A program made the translations under genes and the position numbers. From NCBI GenBank assembly GCA_907165275.2, contig OU015652.1, positions 325,001 to 389,000 on the forward strand: 64,000 bases of DNA, in the 5' to 3' direction. The stretch is from Zygaena filipendulae. Taxonomy: Eukaryota > Arthropoda > Insecta > Lepidoptera > Zygaenidae. Each line of letters begins with the position of its first letter. Within the stretch, counting starts at the first letter, position 1. The notes below the pieces were generated by a model, which saw nothing but the letters and a program-made list of their open reading frames with translations, ran no database searches and was not told the DNA's origin. This document shows, one piece after another, positions 49,001 to 54,113 of the stretch.

Positions 49001-50117
49001 ATGTGCATGCCAAATTTCATCCAAATCCGTTCAGCCGTTTTTGTGTGATTGAGTAACAAACATCCAAACATCCAAAAATCCACACTTTTATATTTATAAT
49101 ATTAGTAGGATTATTAGTAAAATTTTTATCATTAACAGCTGTTTTAGTATTTAATAAGTTCAACCAGTAAAACTAACTGCATACATTTGAAAATTACCTA
49201 CTTTGAAATAGACTAGACTAATTTTTTTTTTTCAAAAAGGCACTTTATTTACTTACAACTTTATAATTTCAGTGTAACAGCAAATTTCATTCTGACAATA
49301 TTATCTAAGGCACACATAATAGGCTAGTTTCCTGGGTAAAAAAATCGAAATTCTATTTAGTCCGTCAGTTAGATAATAAAAAAATAAAAGACACGTATTT
49401 TTTACTTTTTTAAAATAATGGAAATATGCATATATAAAGCGCATTAAAGTTTAGGGTGGGGGACTCGTGATGTCACAGCTTGCTATAACGTGCGAACAAA
49501 CTGTAGCGAGGCGTGACGTCATGTGAAATTTCAACTTGATATATCTCCGTTATTTTTTGGTTACATAAAAAATAAAAAAATACGTGTCCAATATTTTTTA
49601 ATAATCTACAAAACGGACTAAAAAAAAAATTTAGGAAACTAGCCTATTGTATATATTATTTTTAGATCATCATAAGACATTAATAAATCTGTGTTTTCTG
49701 TGAATGTATTATTACCTCATCCAAATTGACTGGTGCAGCAACAAGGTAAAGCTTCTCAATGGCTATGAGCCAGGGTGCGGAGCGTATCTGGCGGACCGGC
49801 ACTTGTAGCTGCACCTTGCCAATGAAACCAGCTTTTATCTCCACTGGCAGGCCCAAGTGTCGCAAGGCATCCTTCTTTAGAGGCAAGTTCTCCAGCTCTA
49901 CTTTGCCTTCAAAACAAATAAATTTTGTTTAAAATACTTCTTCCCTACTTCTACAGAAAATGAGTCTATTGCATTACAGAAGAAAATTTAAATTAAAAAA
50001 AAAAACAATTTTGTGTTTACCTGACAACAGAGCAACACTCAGCTGATCTGTGTTTAAATTTTCTACATACTTCCCGAGATAGTTGTTGAGAACCCAAGCT
50101 ACCAGGCCCTCCAACAT
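7462..50117 (-). CDS. Vps13D: Vps13D, giant bridge-like lipid-transfer protein (63 coding exons)
   Basis: VPS13D is a rod-shaped bulk lipid-transfer protein at ER-mitochondria, peroxisome and other contacts, needed for mitochondrial clearance and size. I placed 63 exons from the ATG at 50117 to the TAG at 7462-7464. All joins keep phase and sum to about 4,353 residues, near the human length. The start [18 protein letters not shown] is close to human VPS13D, and the order of domains follows: chorein-N and extended groove (exons 1-39), a proline-rich linker where the UBA would lie (40-41), VAB-type repeats (45-57), ATG2-C-like region and C-terminal PH-like end (58-63). Two introns use GC donors (after exons 32 and 51). 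Most exons are extremely GC-rich, with Ala, Gly and Pro runs. An out-of-frame ATG at 50124 lies 7 nt before the start. Exon borders inside low-complexity sequence (exons 15, 26, 28, 37, 45, 55) are the least certain. Confidence 0.93.
9994..15217 (-). other. Vps13D: Vps13D exons 45-57: VAB (SHR-BD) repeats
   Basis: Exons 15078-15217, 14589-14823, 14321-14510, 13863-13985, 13225-13456, 12934-13132, 12535-12765, 12174-12389, 11599-11844, 10796-11514, 10599-10713, 10251-10431 and 9994-10169 (residues about 2782-3782). They cover the VPS13 adaptor-binding region, with landmarks [79 protein letters not shown] and [16 protein letters not shown]. Exon 51 carries an 11-glycine run and ends at a GC donor (AAG|GCGAGT); the nearby GT would break the frame. 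Exon 47 ends in four His-Ala-Pro repeats. Confidence 0.86.
17360..17424. repeat. TG/TGCG-rich microsatellite next to the exon 42 donor
   Basis: Imperfect GTGTGCGTGTGC repeats run up to the Vps13D exon 42 donor at 17427. On the transcript strand this is a CA/CG repeat at the very start of the intron. Confidence 0.85.
17823..17904 (-). tRNA. tRNA-Ser (anticodon UGA), intronic copy 1
   Basis: An 82-nt gene on the minus strand. The acceptor stem GCTGAGG/CCTCAGC, anticodon arm TTGGA-CTTGAAA-TCCAA with anticodon TGA, the long class II variable arm GGGTTATACCC and the T arm with GGTTCGAATCC are all intact. The discriminator is G, as tRNA-Ser requires. A T5 Pol III terminator follows at 17802-17806. 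It lies in the Vps13D intron between exons 41 and 42, in sense orientation, and is identical to copy 2. Confidence 0.95.
18436..18486 (+). repeat. 51-base poly(A) tract
   Basis: An uninterrupted run of 51 A residues in the Vps13D intron after exon 41. No recognisable retrotransposed body lies directly 5' of it, so it may be the tail of an eroded insertion or a slipped homopolymer. An assembly artefact in length is possible. Confidence 0.9.
20064..20145 (-). tRNA. tRNA-Ser (anticodon UGA), intronic copy 2
   Basis: Identical over all 82 nt to the copy at 17823-17904, with the same stems, variable arm and TGA anticodon. A TTTT terminator follows almost directly (20058-20061). It lies in the Vps13D intron between exons 39 and 40. 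The 5' flanks of the two copies also share similar sequence (GAAATAA near -20), so they look like a local duplication. Confidence 0.95.
20476..20540 (+). repeat. tRNA-derived SINE head
   Basis: CAGCCCAGTGGTTAGAA is A-box-like and GGTCGTGGGTTCAAAT is B-box-like, at tRNA spacing, without paired acceptor ends. This is probably a tRNA-derived SINE in a Vps13D intron. Confidence 0.45.
20876..21054. repeat. 11-bp minisatellite directly behind the exon 39 donor
   Basis: About 16 tandem copies of GTGCGGGTAGT, with single-base T/C variants (GTGCGGGCAGT) at intervals of three to five units. It ends about 15 bp from the Vps13D exon 39 splice donor. The variant spacing suggests expansion in multi-unit blocks. 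It resembles neither the insect telomere repeat nor a CRISPR array. Confidence 0.92.
22014..22123. mobile_element. Short inverted-repeat element (MITE-like)
   Basis: About 110 bp bounded by imperfect inverted repeats of about 30 bp: GTGCGGAACCGTCATTGCA on the left, and on the right the reverse complement of GTGCGGAAAGCCTGTCATTGC. The centre is GC-rich and noncoding. A target-site duplication is not evident. Confidence 0.55.
22665..22850 (-). repeat. RTE-like LINE 3' fragment
   Basis: Contains the reverse complement of a common lepidopteran RTE-type 3' region: AGTAAGGATTTACT-like tail, a run of GTTT repeats, CGGCTCAACCGAT, and ACATAGGCTACTT with CCCACGGGAATT. Compare 48903-49112 in the opposite orientation. 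Confidence 0.55.
23347..24251 (+). mobile_element. Nonautonomous hAT-type element nested in a MITE
   Basis: The 905-bp insertion begins TAGGGAATGCAATCTCGT and ends with its exact reverse complement (18 bp). It is flanked by the 8-bp duplication GTTGCAAC (23339-23346 and 24252-24259), which fits the hAT target consensus. The same MITE at about 51140 holds one GTTGCAAC without the insert, which confirms the borders. Both ends are packed with CTCGCGAGATC-like palindromes, typical subterminal transposase sites. Most of the interior is deleted apart from a transposase C-terminus. Confidence 0.9.
23575..23698 (+). pseudogene. hAT transposase C-terminal remnant
   Basis: Plus-strand frame reads [20 protein letters not shown] followed by [18 protein letters not shown] and a stop. 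This is the signature end of the hAT dimerisation domain (Dimer_Tnp_hAT). No upstream RNase H-like or BED domain remains, so the element cannot move by itself. Confidence 0.82.
25925..26110 (+). repeat. LINE 3'-end relic
   Basis: Shares with 35335-35500 (inverted) the words CGGCCTGTAATCTTTTT, ATTCCACTGCCCACGTGCGA, AATCTGTAAGC and TTTTGTAGCCGTTGATTTTC, ending in AAATAAAGTAAAATAAAATA. It is a short 5'-truncated retrotransposon end with an A/T-rich tail. Confidence 0.5.
26129..26153. repeat. (TG)n microsatellite next to the exon 33 donor
   Basis: About 12 TG units directly downstream (minus-strand sense) of the Vps13D exon 33 donor. A similar TG/CG-rich tract at 17360-17424 abuts the exon 42 donor. 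Confidence 0.85.
27268..27335. repeat. A-rich low-complexity tract
   Basis: Runs of A broken by single T residues, (A4-10 T)n, in the Vps13D intron between exons 31 and 32. Confidence 0.85.
27371..27486 (+). repeat. Short LINE 3' end with (AATA)n tail
   Basis: Reads CCTATTATAGGAAATACCCT, GTAATTTGTAAGCTGGTGTA and TTTCTGTTGGCTGAATAAAT, ending in AATA repeats. The same words occur at 40975-41046 (plus) and 58804-58912 (minus). It is therefore a repeated, heavily 5'-truncated non-LTR family. Confidence 0.7.
31021..32677 (-). mobile_element. 5'-truncated LINE (CR1/jockey group) in Vps13D intron 19
   Basis: A 1.66-kb non-LTR element in the same orientation as Vps13D. It starts inside the reverse-transcriptase region at about 32677, only some 40 nt behind the exon 19 splice donor, and ends in an (AAAT)n tail at 31021-31050. 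The 3' UTR words recur at 1262-1380. It is related to, but distinct from, the full-length LINE at 42327-48720. Confidence 0.85.
31308..32507 (-). CDS. LINE reverse transcriptase, N-terminally truncated
   Basis: A 399-codon open frame that continues upstream to about 32677 (reading [20 protein letters not shown]). RT motifs: [14 protein letters not shown] (motif A), [14 protein letters not shown] (motif B) and CFADDMKIF (motif C, FADD). The C-terminal tail has the usual [10 protein letters not shown] pattern. No endonuclease domain or ORF1 is present because of 5' truncation. The frame is intact over its whole length, which suggests a fairly young insertion. Confidence 0.85.
   Translation of the reverse strand: MAGRSTVSNLILLNNFLTESMEEGHQVDVVYTDYSKCFDRIDHRLLLLKLYKIGINGDLLRWFKSYIDNRSQAVVVSNYISGWVSVPSGVPQGSLLGPLLFVIFVNDIEHCLQFSNILCFADDMKIFSKITSPSDAIALQSDLSRLEVYRGNNLLDLNPSKCSVITFSRKRSIELFNYTLKGQELHRDCGVRDLGVFHDSKLLFDEHINNIIAKASRALGFVLRFSGDFNRIKTLKILYCAYVRPNLEYASQVWSPGYDTYITHLESIQKRFIRLICYRTNQIYHSSDYLNLCRKHHLLPLETRRDVADLVYLLKVASGSIDCPDLLSLIAIRAPVKSTRFNPIINVPFAYTNYRQNSFIVRASRTFNKLSKSIDLDLFNTSPVSARNALSRRFFSQQD
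34845..34950. repeat. ATCCG-rich palindromic repeat tract
   Basis: Many copies of ATCCG/CGGAT and GATATCCG in both orientations (for example CGGATATCCG, GATCCGTATTCGGATCC). Such clusters resemble subterminal transposase sites of a DNA transposon, but no ends or duplication could be defined. Confidence 0.45.
35335..35500 (-). repeat. LINE 3'-end relic
   Basis: Inverted counterpart of 25925-26110: TTTATTTTACTTTATTTGGA, AAATCAACAGCTACAAAAAT, GCCGATTACAGATTTTCGCA and CATGGGGTAGTGGAATAA. It is a short truncated retrotransposon end in the Vps13D intron between exons 13 and 14. Confidence 0.5.
36311..36593. repeat. Tandem triplication of the exon 11 end with its splice donor
   Basis: Three tandem copies (starting 36311, 36402 and 36502; periods 91 and 100 bp) of a unit reading, on the minus strand, GACCACTGGGAGCACATGAT, GCACCCGCACCTG and the donor GTGAGT. 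The middle copy carries an extra 9-bp GCGCGCACG and a small base difference. The copy nearest the exon body supplies the real exon 11 end; the other two lie in the intron with intact donors. Confidence 0.93.
38055..39662 (-). mobile_element. 5'-truncated LINE in Vps13D intron 8
   Basis: A non-LTR element of a different family from the CR1-group copies, truncated within RT at about 39662. Its 3' end carries a tandem CTATGAA repeat (about 38060-38080) as a short terminal motif. It lies in sense orientation in the Vps13D intron between exons 8 and 9. Confidence 0.82.
38276..39634 (-). CDS. LINE reverse transcriptase, N-terminally truncated
   Basis: A 452-codon intact frame. RT motifs: [28 protein letters not shown] (A), [13 protein letters not shown] (B) and [10 protein letters not shown] (C, YADD), then the thumb and a C-terminal segment ending [12 protein letters not shown]. 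The frame is open a few codons beyond the listed Met to the truncation at 39662, with no endonuclease. The motif set fits the jockey/CR1/L2 superfamily; I cannot fix the clade. Confidence 0.83.
   Translation of the reverse strand: MSKISPLFKGKGKKDSIDGYRPVSIIPAVAKVFENGLSSRLTAYLGSVDALCEQQYAYRPGRSTCDVARELVGRAMAAREHSQHVAVLCCDLSKAFDVADHAVIAEKLQHYGVDGPARALFTDILQDRAQVVVGERGRIRSDPNTTSMGVAQGSSVSNILFSVLLNDLPKSITTGEIMMYADDIASVVCAPTIDELERKLNTNASQLSWWFQSNGLSLNLNKTHFIHFHLGGRPPRGIEVSIEGRPVGQVDSTVFLGFHIDRGLTWTPHIDVLCKKLGSACFALRRLAGLVERRVVRSCYFATVHSLLQYGAELWGRASDWERAFRMQKRAIRAIAQVATDVSARPYFKELGILTLPSVLVYQVAIYVYQNRHKYVTPMDVHGRGVRNSGRLLCESHKLAKSKKLTHIMGPEVYNRLPEQIIAAPSLASFKNRLKKWLLEHTFYNFKEFINF
39959..42046 (-). 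other. Vps13D: Vps13D exons 3-8: N-terminal groove
   Basis: Exons 41861-42046, 41455-41712, 41152-41319, 40680-40833, 40416-40597 and 39959-40335 (residues about 97-537). Recognisable VPS13D stretches are [66 protein letters not shown] and [11 protein letters not shown]. The last matches the human SWFPGWGGWYG motif. Exon 8 carries a long Ala/Pro-alternating run of about 30 residues (near 40125-40215) before [16 protein letters not shown], in a place where vertebrate VPS13D also has a variable linker. Confidence 0.88.
40957..41046 (+). repeat. Short LINE 3' end with (AATA)n tail
   Basis: GTTGTAATTTGTAAGCTGGT and GTATTTCTGTTGGGTGAATA, then AATA repeats: same family as 27371-27486 and 58804-58912. 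It lies in the Vps13D intron between exons 5 and 6. Confidence 0.65.
42568..45432 (-). CDS. LINE ORF2: endonuclease and reverse transcriptase
   Basis: A 954-codon intact frame; in-frame sequence before the Met ([16 protein letters not shown]) is also endonuclease, so the real start is further upstream, near 45480. The AP-type endonuclease occupies about the first 230 residues ([31 protein letters not shown]). RT follows at about 440-740: [33 protein letters not shown] (A), [14 protein letters not shown] (B), [11 protein letters not shown] (C). The tail has [10 protein letters not shown]. All key catalytic motifs are kept, so the protein could be functional. Confidence 0.9.
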   Translation of the reverse strand: MRSKTNVFFRNVCMNNYDLIIITETWLLDSILDTELFDSRYVVWRRDRDYAATGQSLGGGVLIAARAGFSVTPQPSFRSSAEDLWVTLSFCGSGDGKTINLHICVLYLCSQSSIGLSFTSQLHNFLINLSRVIMMHPDDGYLVTGDFNLSGISWEPTDDFFGYYEPTKSSSSDELLLLDEIAALGLSQFNGVKNTFGRVLDLVFSNYSVLVTDQSNDPLVPTDPHHGALLISVKCAGIKPLDRKSFIKHLFNKGDYEQITNELNRVDWNTYLSPGSIEDAVAFFYQTCKNLIDKYIPSRLVSRNKYPVWYSPAIRKLLKEKYKFLRKFRIYGNKTDEFTYKLLRTRFKVLEEACYKSYIASVENSITTNPKHFWSHFKAKSKSHSMPSNMVYEGDSLNTGDLICEAFSNFFQNNFLRVNQHVSGVCHRVTTVIMPVSSISNIEINANLVEQLLLGLDPSKSAGPDHLPAPFLIGCARSLSVPISILFGKSLKEGAVPALWKSAFITPVHKKGSRNDICNYRPISKLCIVSKIFERIIYNQVYPSIKQSFSTSQHGFLRGRSTVSNLVILNNYVTGAMDRGQQIDVIYTDYSKAFDRIQHNLLLDKLKGIGICGDLLRWFASYIDNRSQAVVINNYISGWVSVPSGVPQGSLLGPLLFAVFVNDIERCFHHSYLLSFADDMKIFAAVSTISDALRLQKDLQRLETYCTVNNLDLNPNKCSVVTFSRKRCTVNYDYHLKDTSLPRNTTVRDLGVYHDSKLLFDNHIDKIVNQASRMLGFIMRNSRDFECVKTFKILYCTFVRSHLEYASQVWNPQYATYINRIENIQKRFFRYLSYRIKDRCDSYHYNDLCRKHHLLPLAKRREIADLMFLLKIAQSTIDCPDLLSLLPINAPPKFLRNSNILKPPISSSNYRQNTYILRASGNFNRLSARFNQLDLFDTSVVAARRMLGDDFFRS
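45482..45970 (-). other. 162-codon open frame between LINE ORF1 and ORF2
   Basis: A sense-strand AT-rich frame lying exactly in the spacer between the two LINE ORFs and ending where ORF2 begins in another frame. It is rich in Ile, Tyr, Phe, Cys and Leu, with repeated DRVHYLI / DRMHHLI-like segments, and looks hydrophobic. I recognise no domain. It may be chance, a spacer without stop codons, or a small accessory frame. Confidence 0.25.
45979..46508 (-). pseudogene. LINE ORF1, C-terminal part (cut off by P-type insertion)
   Basis: Reads coiled coil then an L1/FP-like RNA-binding fold: [38 protein letters not shown] and [20 protein letters not shown], ending [10 protein letters not shown]. This continues exactly in frame from the N-terminal part at 48224-48635 once the nested element and one 8-bp duplication are removed. 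The interruption therefore is the only visible lesion. Confidence 0.82.
46706..46800 (+). pseudogene. P-type transposase N-terminal THAP remnant
   Basis: ATG at about 46706 reads [20 protein letters not shown] followed by RTTF. This is the typical beginning of a THAP zinc finger (MPxCxVxGCxN), with the first zinc-binding Cys replaced by Phe. The frame ends shortly after. It lies just inside the left inverted repeat of the P-type element, where P transposases start. Confidence 0.62.
46951..47910. repeat. Repeat inside the P-type element, with a long hairpin
   Basis: Bounded by AACCGACTTTAAAAAAGCAG on the left and GGAAGTCGGTTTTAATTA (inverse complement of AACCGACTTCC) on the right, a motif pair common in lepidopteran repeats. 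Inside, arms of about 120 bp (about 47574-47697 and 47768-47887) are inverted copies separated by a 70-bp loop. No coding region. Confidence 0.6.
48224..48635 (-). pseudogene. LINE ORF1, N-terminal part with PHD finger
   Basis: Starts [20 protein letters not shown] and has a PHD-type zinc finger (CxxC, CxxC, C, WxCxxC) over the first about 50 residues, a Ser/Pro linker and a coiled coil ([20 protein letters not shown]). It breaks off at the P-type insertion after QQSQ. PHD fingers in ORF1 are known from CR1-group LINEs. Confidence 0.83.
48903..49112 (+). repeat. RTE-like LINE 3' fragment
   Basis: Reads CTAGCTGTGCCCCGCGGTTT, GGAATTCCGGGATAAAAAGT, CCTATGTCCTTCTCTGTACC and TCCGTTCAGCCGTTTTTGTG, ending TATAATATTAGTAGGAT. 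This is the highly repeated RTE-type 3' region of Lepidoptera. Confidence 0.72.
49716..50117 (-). other. Vps13D: Vps13D exons 1-2: chorein N-terminal domain
   Basis: Exon 1 is 50021-50117 and exon 2 is 49716-49906, residues 1-96. They read [12 protein letters not shown], then [20 protein letters not shown] and [16 protein letters not shown], the chorein-N signature that caps the lipid-transfer groove and usually faces the ER. These two exons have ordinary base composition, unlike the GC-rich exons downstream. Intron 2 is the largest of the gene (about 7.7 kb) because a LINE with a nested P-type element sits in it. Confidence 0.92.
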
Positions 50118-50990
50118 CGTGCATGATCGACTTTACCACTATAGTTTCAGTTTCTTACACTGTACTCTAGCGCTTGCGGCTAAAATCCAATTGGAAAACT
50201 TAACTGCAAAGTAGTAACTATCGTATACGGTAGTATCTCTAAGTAGTTTGTGCACTCTGTTAATAGGTACCCATGCACCTGATTCACAAAATACTTTTTG
50301 CACTACCTTCTATCGTACCTAATTCGTTAGGTAGGCAATAAAAACAAAAATGATAAATTTCACATTTCAGTTTTACACAACAAAATACAAATGACAAATG
50401 TGTAATACAAATTTAAGTCAATTGTCAATGTCATACTTGTCACTGACACTGACAGACTGTCAGAGTTGTCCAAAGACGTTTTTTTTTTTTTCGTTTATTT
50501 ATCCTATATAGGTTGTCCAAAGACGACCAGCCAGCGGCAGTTTCGACAGTGTTTTGGTTGTTGACGAGTGAAAGCTAAAACGTAGTGATTACCTTCTCTC
50601 TGGTGAAAGCCGTATCGAAAACACGTGTGGCACGTTTTTCGTCATTTCAGTCACTTTTCAGCATTTATTTTGGACCCTGAACAGGAAACTGGCTTTCAAG
50701 AGAGTCATGTTTTAACTTGGGGAACAACCTAACATTGTCATTGGCGTTTCGCCATAATTGAAGAAGTGGATGAAGAGAAGAAACATTGTCATTGGCAAAT
50801 TATAATTATAGACGCCATTATTAAAGAAGAAGAAGAAGACAGTGTTTTGACAACGTTATCTTAACGATCGTTAACTAGGGATCCAAAAATAATAACGATC
50901 AACATCATTACACGTGAAGCAGGTTTCGAGTACCTACTTATTACTTCCGTGAGATTTACCCACTTAATTTTTTAATTTTTTTGGCAACGG

Positions 50991-51530
50991 AATAGGGTAC
51001 TTGCATGAAATTTATAATAATAAATTGTGTCAATATTTCAAAAATAGAGCCTTAGAAAAGCGTTATCGTGAAAGATTTACTAAAAAAATTTCAATAGTTT
51101 CCAAAATATTCAACTTTTGATTTTGTGAAACGGAACGTTGCAACGAAACACCAATCACAGCCAAGCTTGACACATGACATCACTTTTATTTTTTTAGGAA
51201 ACATTTACCTCTTTCAGAGAAGGCAAAAGAAACTAAGTGCATACAGTCAATGCATATTTTCCATTTTCTGAAGTTGTATTGTAGTCGGACTTCTGTTTTA
51301 TTAACACTTCTGTTTTATGATCGTTAAGACTGTAATCTGTTTTGTGTTCTAAATAAATAAATAAATAAATAAAATAAATAAATTCATCGGTAACATGCAT
51401 TTCGATTCTTTACTGGAACTTTTAGAAGTAAATCGACACAGTTCAACCTTAATTTCGCTTTTGGATATTGAAGTTATCTGTCTGTCAGTGTCACATGACC
51501 CTGTCAATACGACGAATCTCACCAATGCAT
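50991..51530. mobile_element. Truncated MITE copy (empty site for the hAT insertion)
   Basis: Inverted relative of the MITE at 22857-24408, starting AATAGGGTACTTGCATGA and matching it through TTTAGTAAATCTTTCACGAT-type sequence to about 51530. At about 51140 it has the single uninterrupted GTTGCAAC target. A short LINE tail ((AAAT)n, about 51271-51381) interrupts it. The far inverted repeat is missing. Confidence 0.7.
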
Positions 51531-52654
51531 TTCGATGTAAATAACTTCAGAAGAAGAAATATACCACTGAATTAGCTATATGGTCTTAGTTTCCTTCTGC
51601 CTTCCCCGAAAGGGGTAAACTTCACCAAAAAAAAATTATAAAATTTCTCAGAACCACAAAAGAGATGTACTACCTATAGGCCAGGAGTATTAGTGTTCTG
51701 TGCTTCTCTTTGATCACTACGTGTGAAACAGTCACAAACTACTTAGAGCTCTTTAGACATAAGTCTTATTAATTTGTGACTTAGAGATACTACAGAACCA
51801 CAGAACGATCGAGTTGTTTTTATAACCTCAAAATATTTGAAATTTCAGGCGCCATTTGTTTTCTCTCAACTCACATTGCAAATAAGACCAATCCAATTAT
51901 AAACTTTTTGTGACTACGACACCTCCCCTTTGTTTGTAGGAACTCCGATTAATTTATTTTTCGATGAATCCGGTTTAGAAAAATATTACTGAGTTGGCTG
52001 TATGGACATACTTCCTTTGCCTTCCCCATTGGGATAAATTTAACCACTGAGCAAATAATCACTACGAATTTAACAAAAAAAAGTTACGTCAGTGGTCAAG
52101 TTGTCTACGTCTTGTAAACGAAAAAAAAATGCCTACTTCTTGTCTAATCATAATCAGAGAGAAGGTAATCACTACGTTTTAAGAGACGGGACTTCCTTAC
52201 TTGGTTTTGGAATCCATTTAGCAGACCCAGCAATACCAACACAGCGAAAATTTAAATGTCAAAATACTTCATAACTCATGGGTACCAACATTAACGAGAA
52301 TAATAGGGATGGCCACATGTAGTTCCTGATTAAATCGATATCGATAAATTATCATTAGAGCATCGTGGGCTTCATACCAGGTGTATTAAATCTACAACGG
52401 AGGAAAACATTTGTCGTAAAATTGAAACAATAAATTATTATTTTTATTTATTTATTATTATTCCAATATTTTAGTTTGTCATGATGATGATGTTATTAGA
52501 TAGATAGATATTTATTTTCTCTTTAAAAATTACATTTACATTTTATGTCAAAATTAAATAACCTATTTGGGAAAGTAAATGATTTACTTCGCAGTGCCTC
52601 CTTGTTGAGCCTTGTTTAAATTATCGGTAGAAGTATCCGACATTCGTTCCTTAC

Positions 52655-53170
52655 ATCTCCACAGACATATTTTATATCGTGAAGTTTTTCGATTGGAATG
52701 TAAGCGAAGTCATCATTTCCAATATTTTTTACCCATTGTCGACATCTGAAATTAAAATATCTATCAATCATGCAAGTACACTTAGAAACAAGATAGAGTA
52801 TAATATAGTTCTTTATACAGAAGAGGAGGTTCACTTTATTACAATACGATCATAATACTTAATGAAAACTGCAGTAAGTAATGAAAAAAGTATACGCAGC
52901 AGCAGCTATAAAAATATTCCAAAATATTCACTATAACAGCATCATTCGTTAAAGTTTATCGACTCACTTTATCGATAGTGAAGATTTACATCACTATGGT
53001 TTACAAACATGCAAATATTTTTTCTCATTTCAAAAAGATAGTGTATTATTTTAGTCTTGCTGATAGCTGAAGAGAACAAAATACTTTATTACTTTACTCA
53101 AGCTGTACTTACCGGTCTTCATCTATAGGAAATTTCGTGATAAATTTCCTTTTATTTAAATTTTGTCGAC
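52655..53170 (-). pseudogene. THAP-domain gene fragment, two exons
   Basis: Exon A (about 53114-53170) reads RKFITKFPIDEDR and ends at donor GACCG|GTAAGT. Exon B (52655-52745; acceptor TTTCAG|A, donor GAT|GTAAGG) reads CRQWVKNIGNDDFAYIPIEK and then VCGD. Joined in phase they give the middle of a THAP zinc finger, KFPxDExRCRQW...VCGD, where the next residues should be HF. I did not find the first exon with the CxxC pair or the following exon, so this may be a relic or a gene whose other exons I missed. It lies between Vps13D and SelM. Confidence 0.5.
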
Positions 53171-54113
53171 TCTATCTTTTTCTACAAATTACATACGTAC
53201 TACACCGTCTAATCGGTGCTATTTCACTACCCAATCACAAGAAAATAGTTTTTAATAGTCACACTGCACTTTTCAAAGCGTAAATCACACATAATTTTTA
53301 AAAATCACACAATTATTTTCCCAAATAACAACATGCGTCGCCATGACAAACAGATGACAGATTGTAAGAAAGATTCAGAGACAAAAGACTGAAATAGCAT
53401 GTGAGGCCATCTTTGATGCCATGGAAAAAAAAAAAAAAAAAAATGAGTGCTAAACACGAACAAAATTTAATTTGTTCCTAGTTGCGTTAGACTGATCATA
53501 ATGTCTCGTGATTACACAAGACACGAAGACACACCACAAGGAATCAAACAAAGAATAAAATTAAATGAGTATTACAACAAGAAAATGACATAAGAAGATA
53601 AAGACGAGAATAAAAGAAGTGAAAGAAGAAAATAAAAGAAGATAAAATGAAAAAAGAATGGCTTAGGCCTTATCGTATAATATCTTTTGTTAAATAATGC
53701 ACATCAGAATTGGCAGTATGGGCCCTGTACTCTTAGCCTTTCCTATATTGTAACATAAAAAAAACGAAAAAAAATGTCTCGATTGTCTCGTAACGGTCTC
53801 GTATGTTTGTGGTATGTTCTCTTAATCGTCTGTGATTGTGCCTTACTTGGTGTGTTCTGTGCTTACTTAAGACTTGGCTGTATGGCTCAATAGCCCTCGC
53901 CTGTCCCAGAAGGGGCGAACATGTCTAGTTAATTTGTGAACATAAAAAACAACAACAACGTCTGTGATTGTCTCGTGATTTCTTTCAAATTCAGCAGAGA
54001 GTATTATTTTCTTTGAAATTCAGTCTTAGTTTAATTTCATCTAAGTAGTTTGTGTTTAATTTGTGCCTGAAACTCAAACGAAAGTGTAGGCAGGTAGTTT
54101 ACGAATATTGAAA

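Larger units (their letters stand above)
50160..54113. other. Spacer between Vps13D and SelM
   Basis: AT-rich DNA. It holds the truncated MITE at 50991-51530 and the THAP fragment at 52655-53170. Poly(A)- and GA-rich stretches occur at about 53420-53660. Nothing else with coding character was seen. Vps13D and SelM are divergently transcribed from its two ends. Confidence 0.5.

Noticed and set aside
53420..53445. Poly(A) near 53.4 kb as a retrotransposon tail
   Set aside because: It is a short A-run in generally A-rich DNA with no element body or duplication.
54108..54113. Earlier SelM start two codons upstream
   Set aside because: The codon at 54108 is TTG. The first ATG in frame is at 54114 and gives a good signal peptide.
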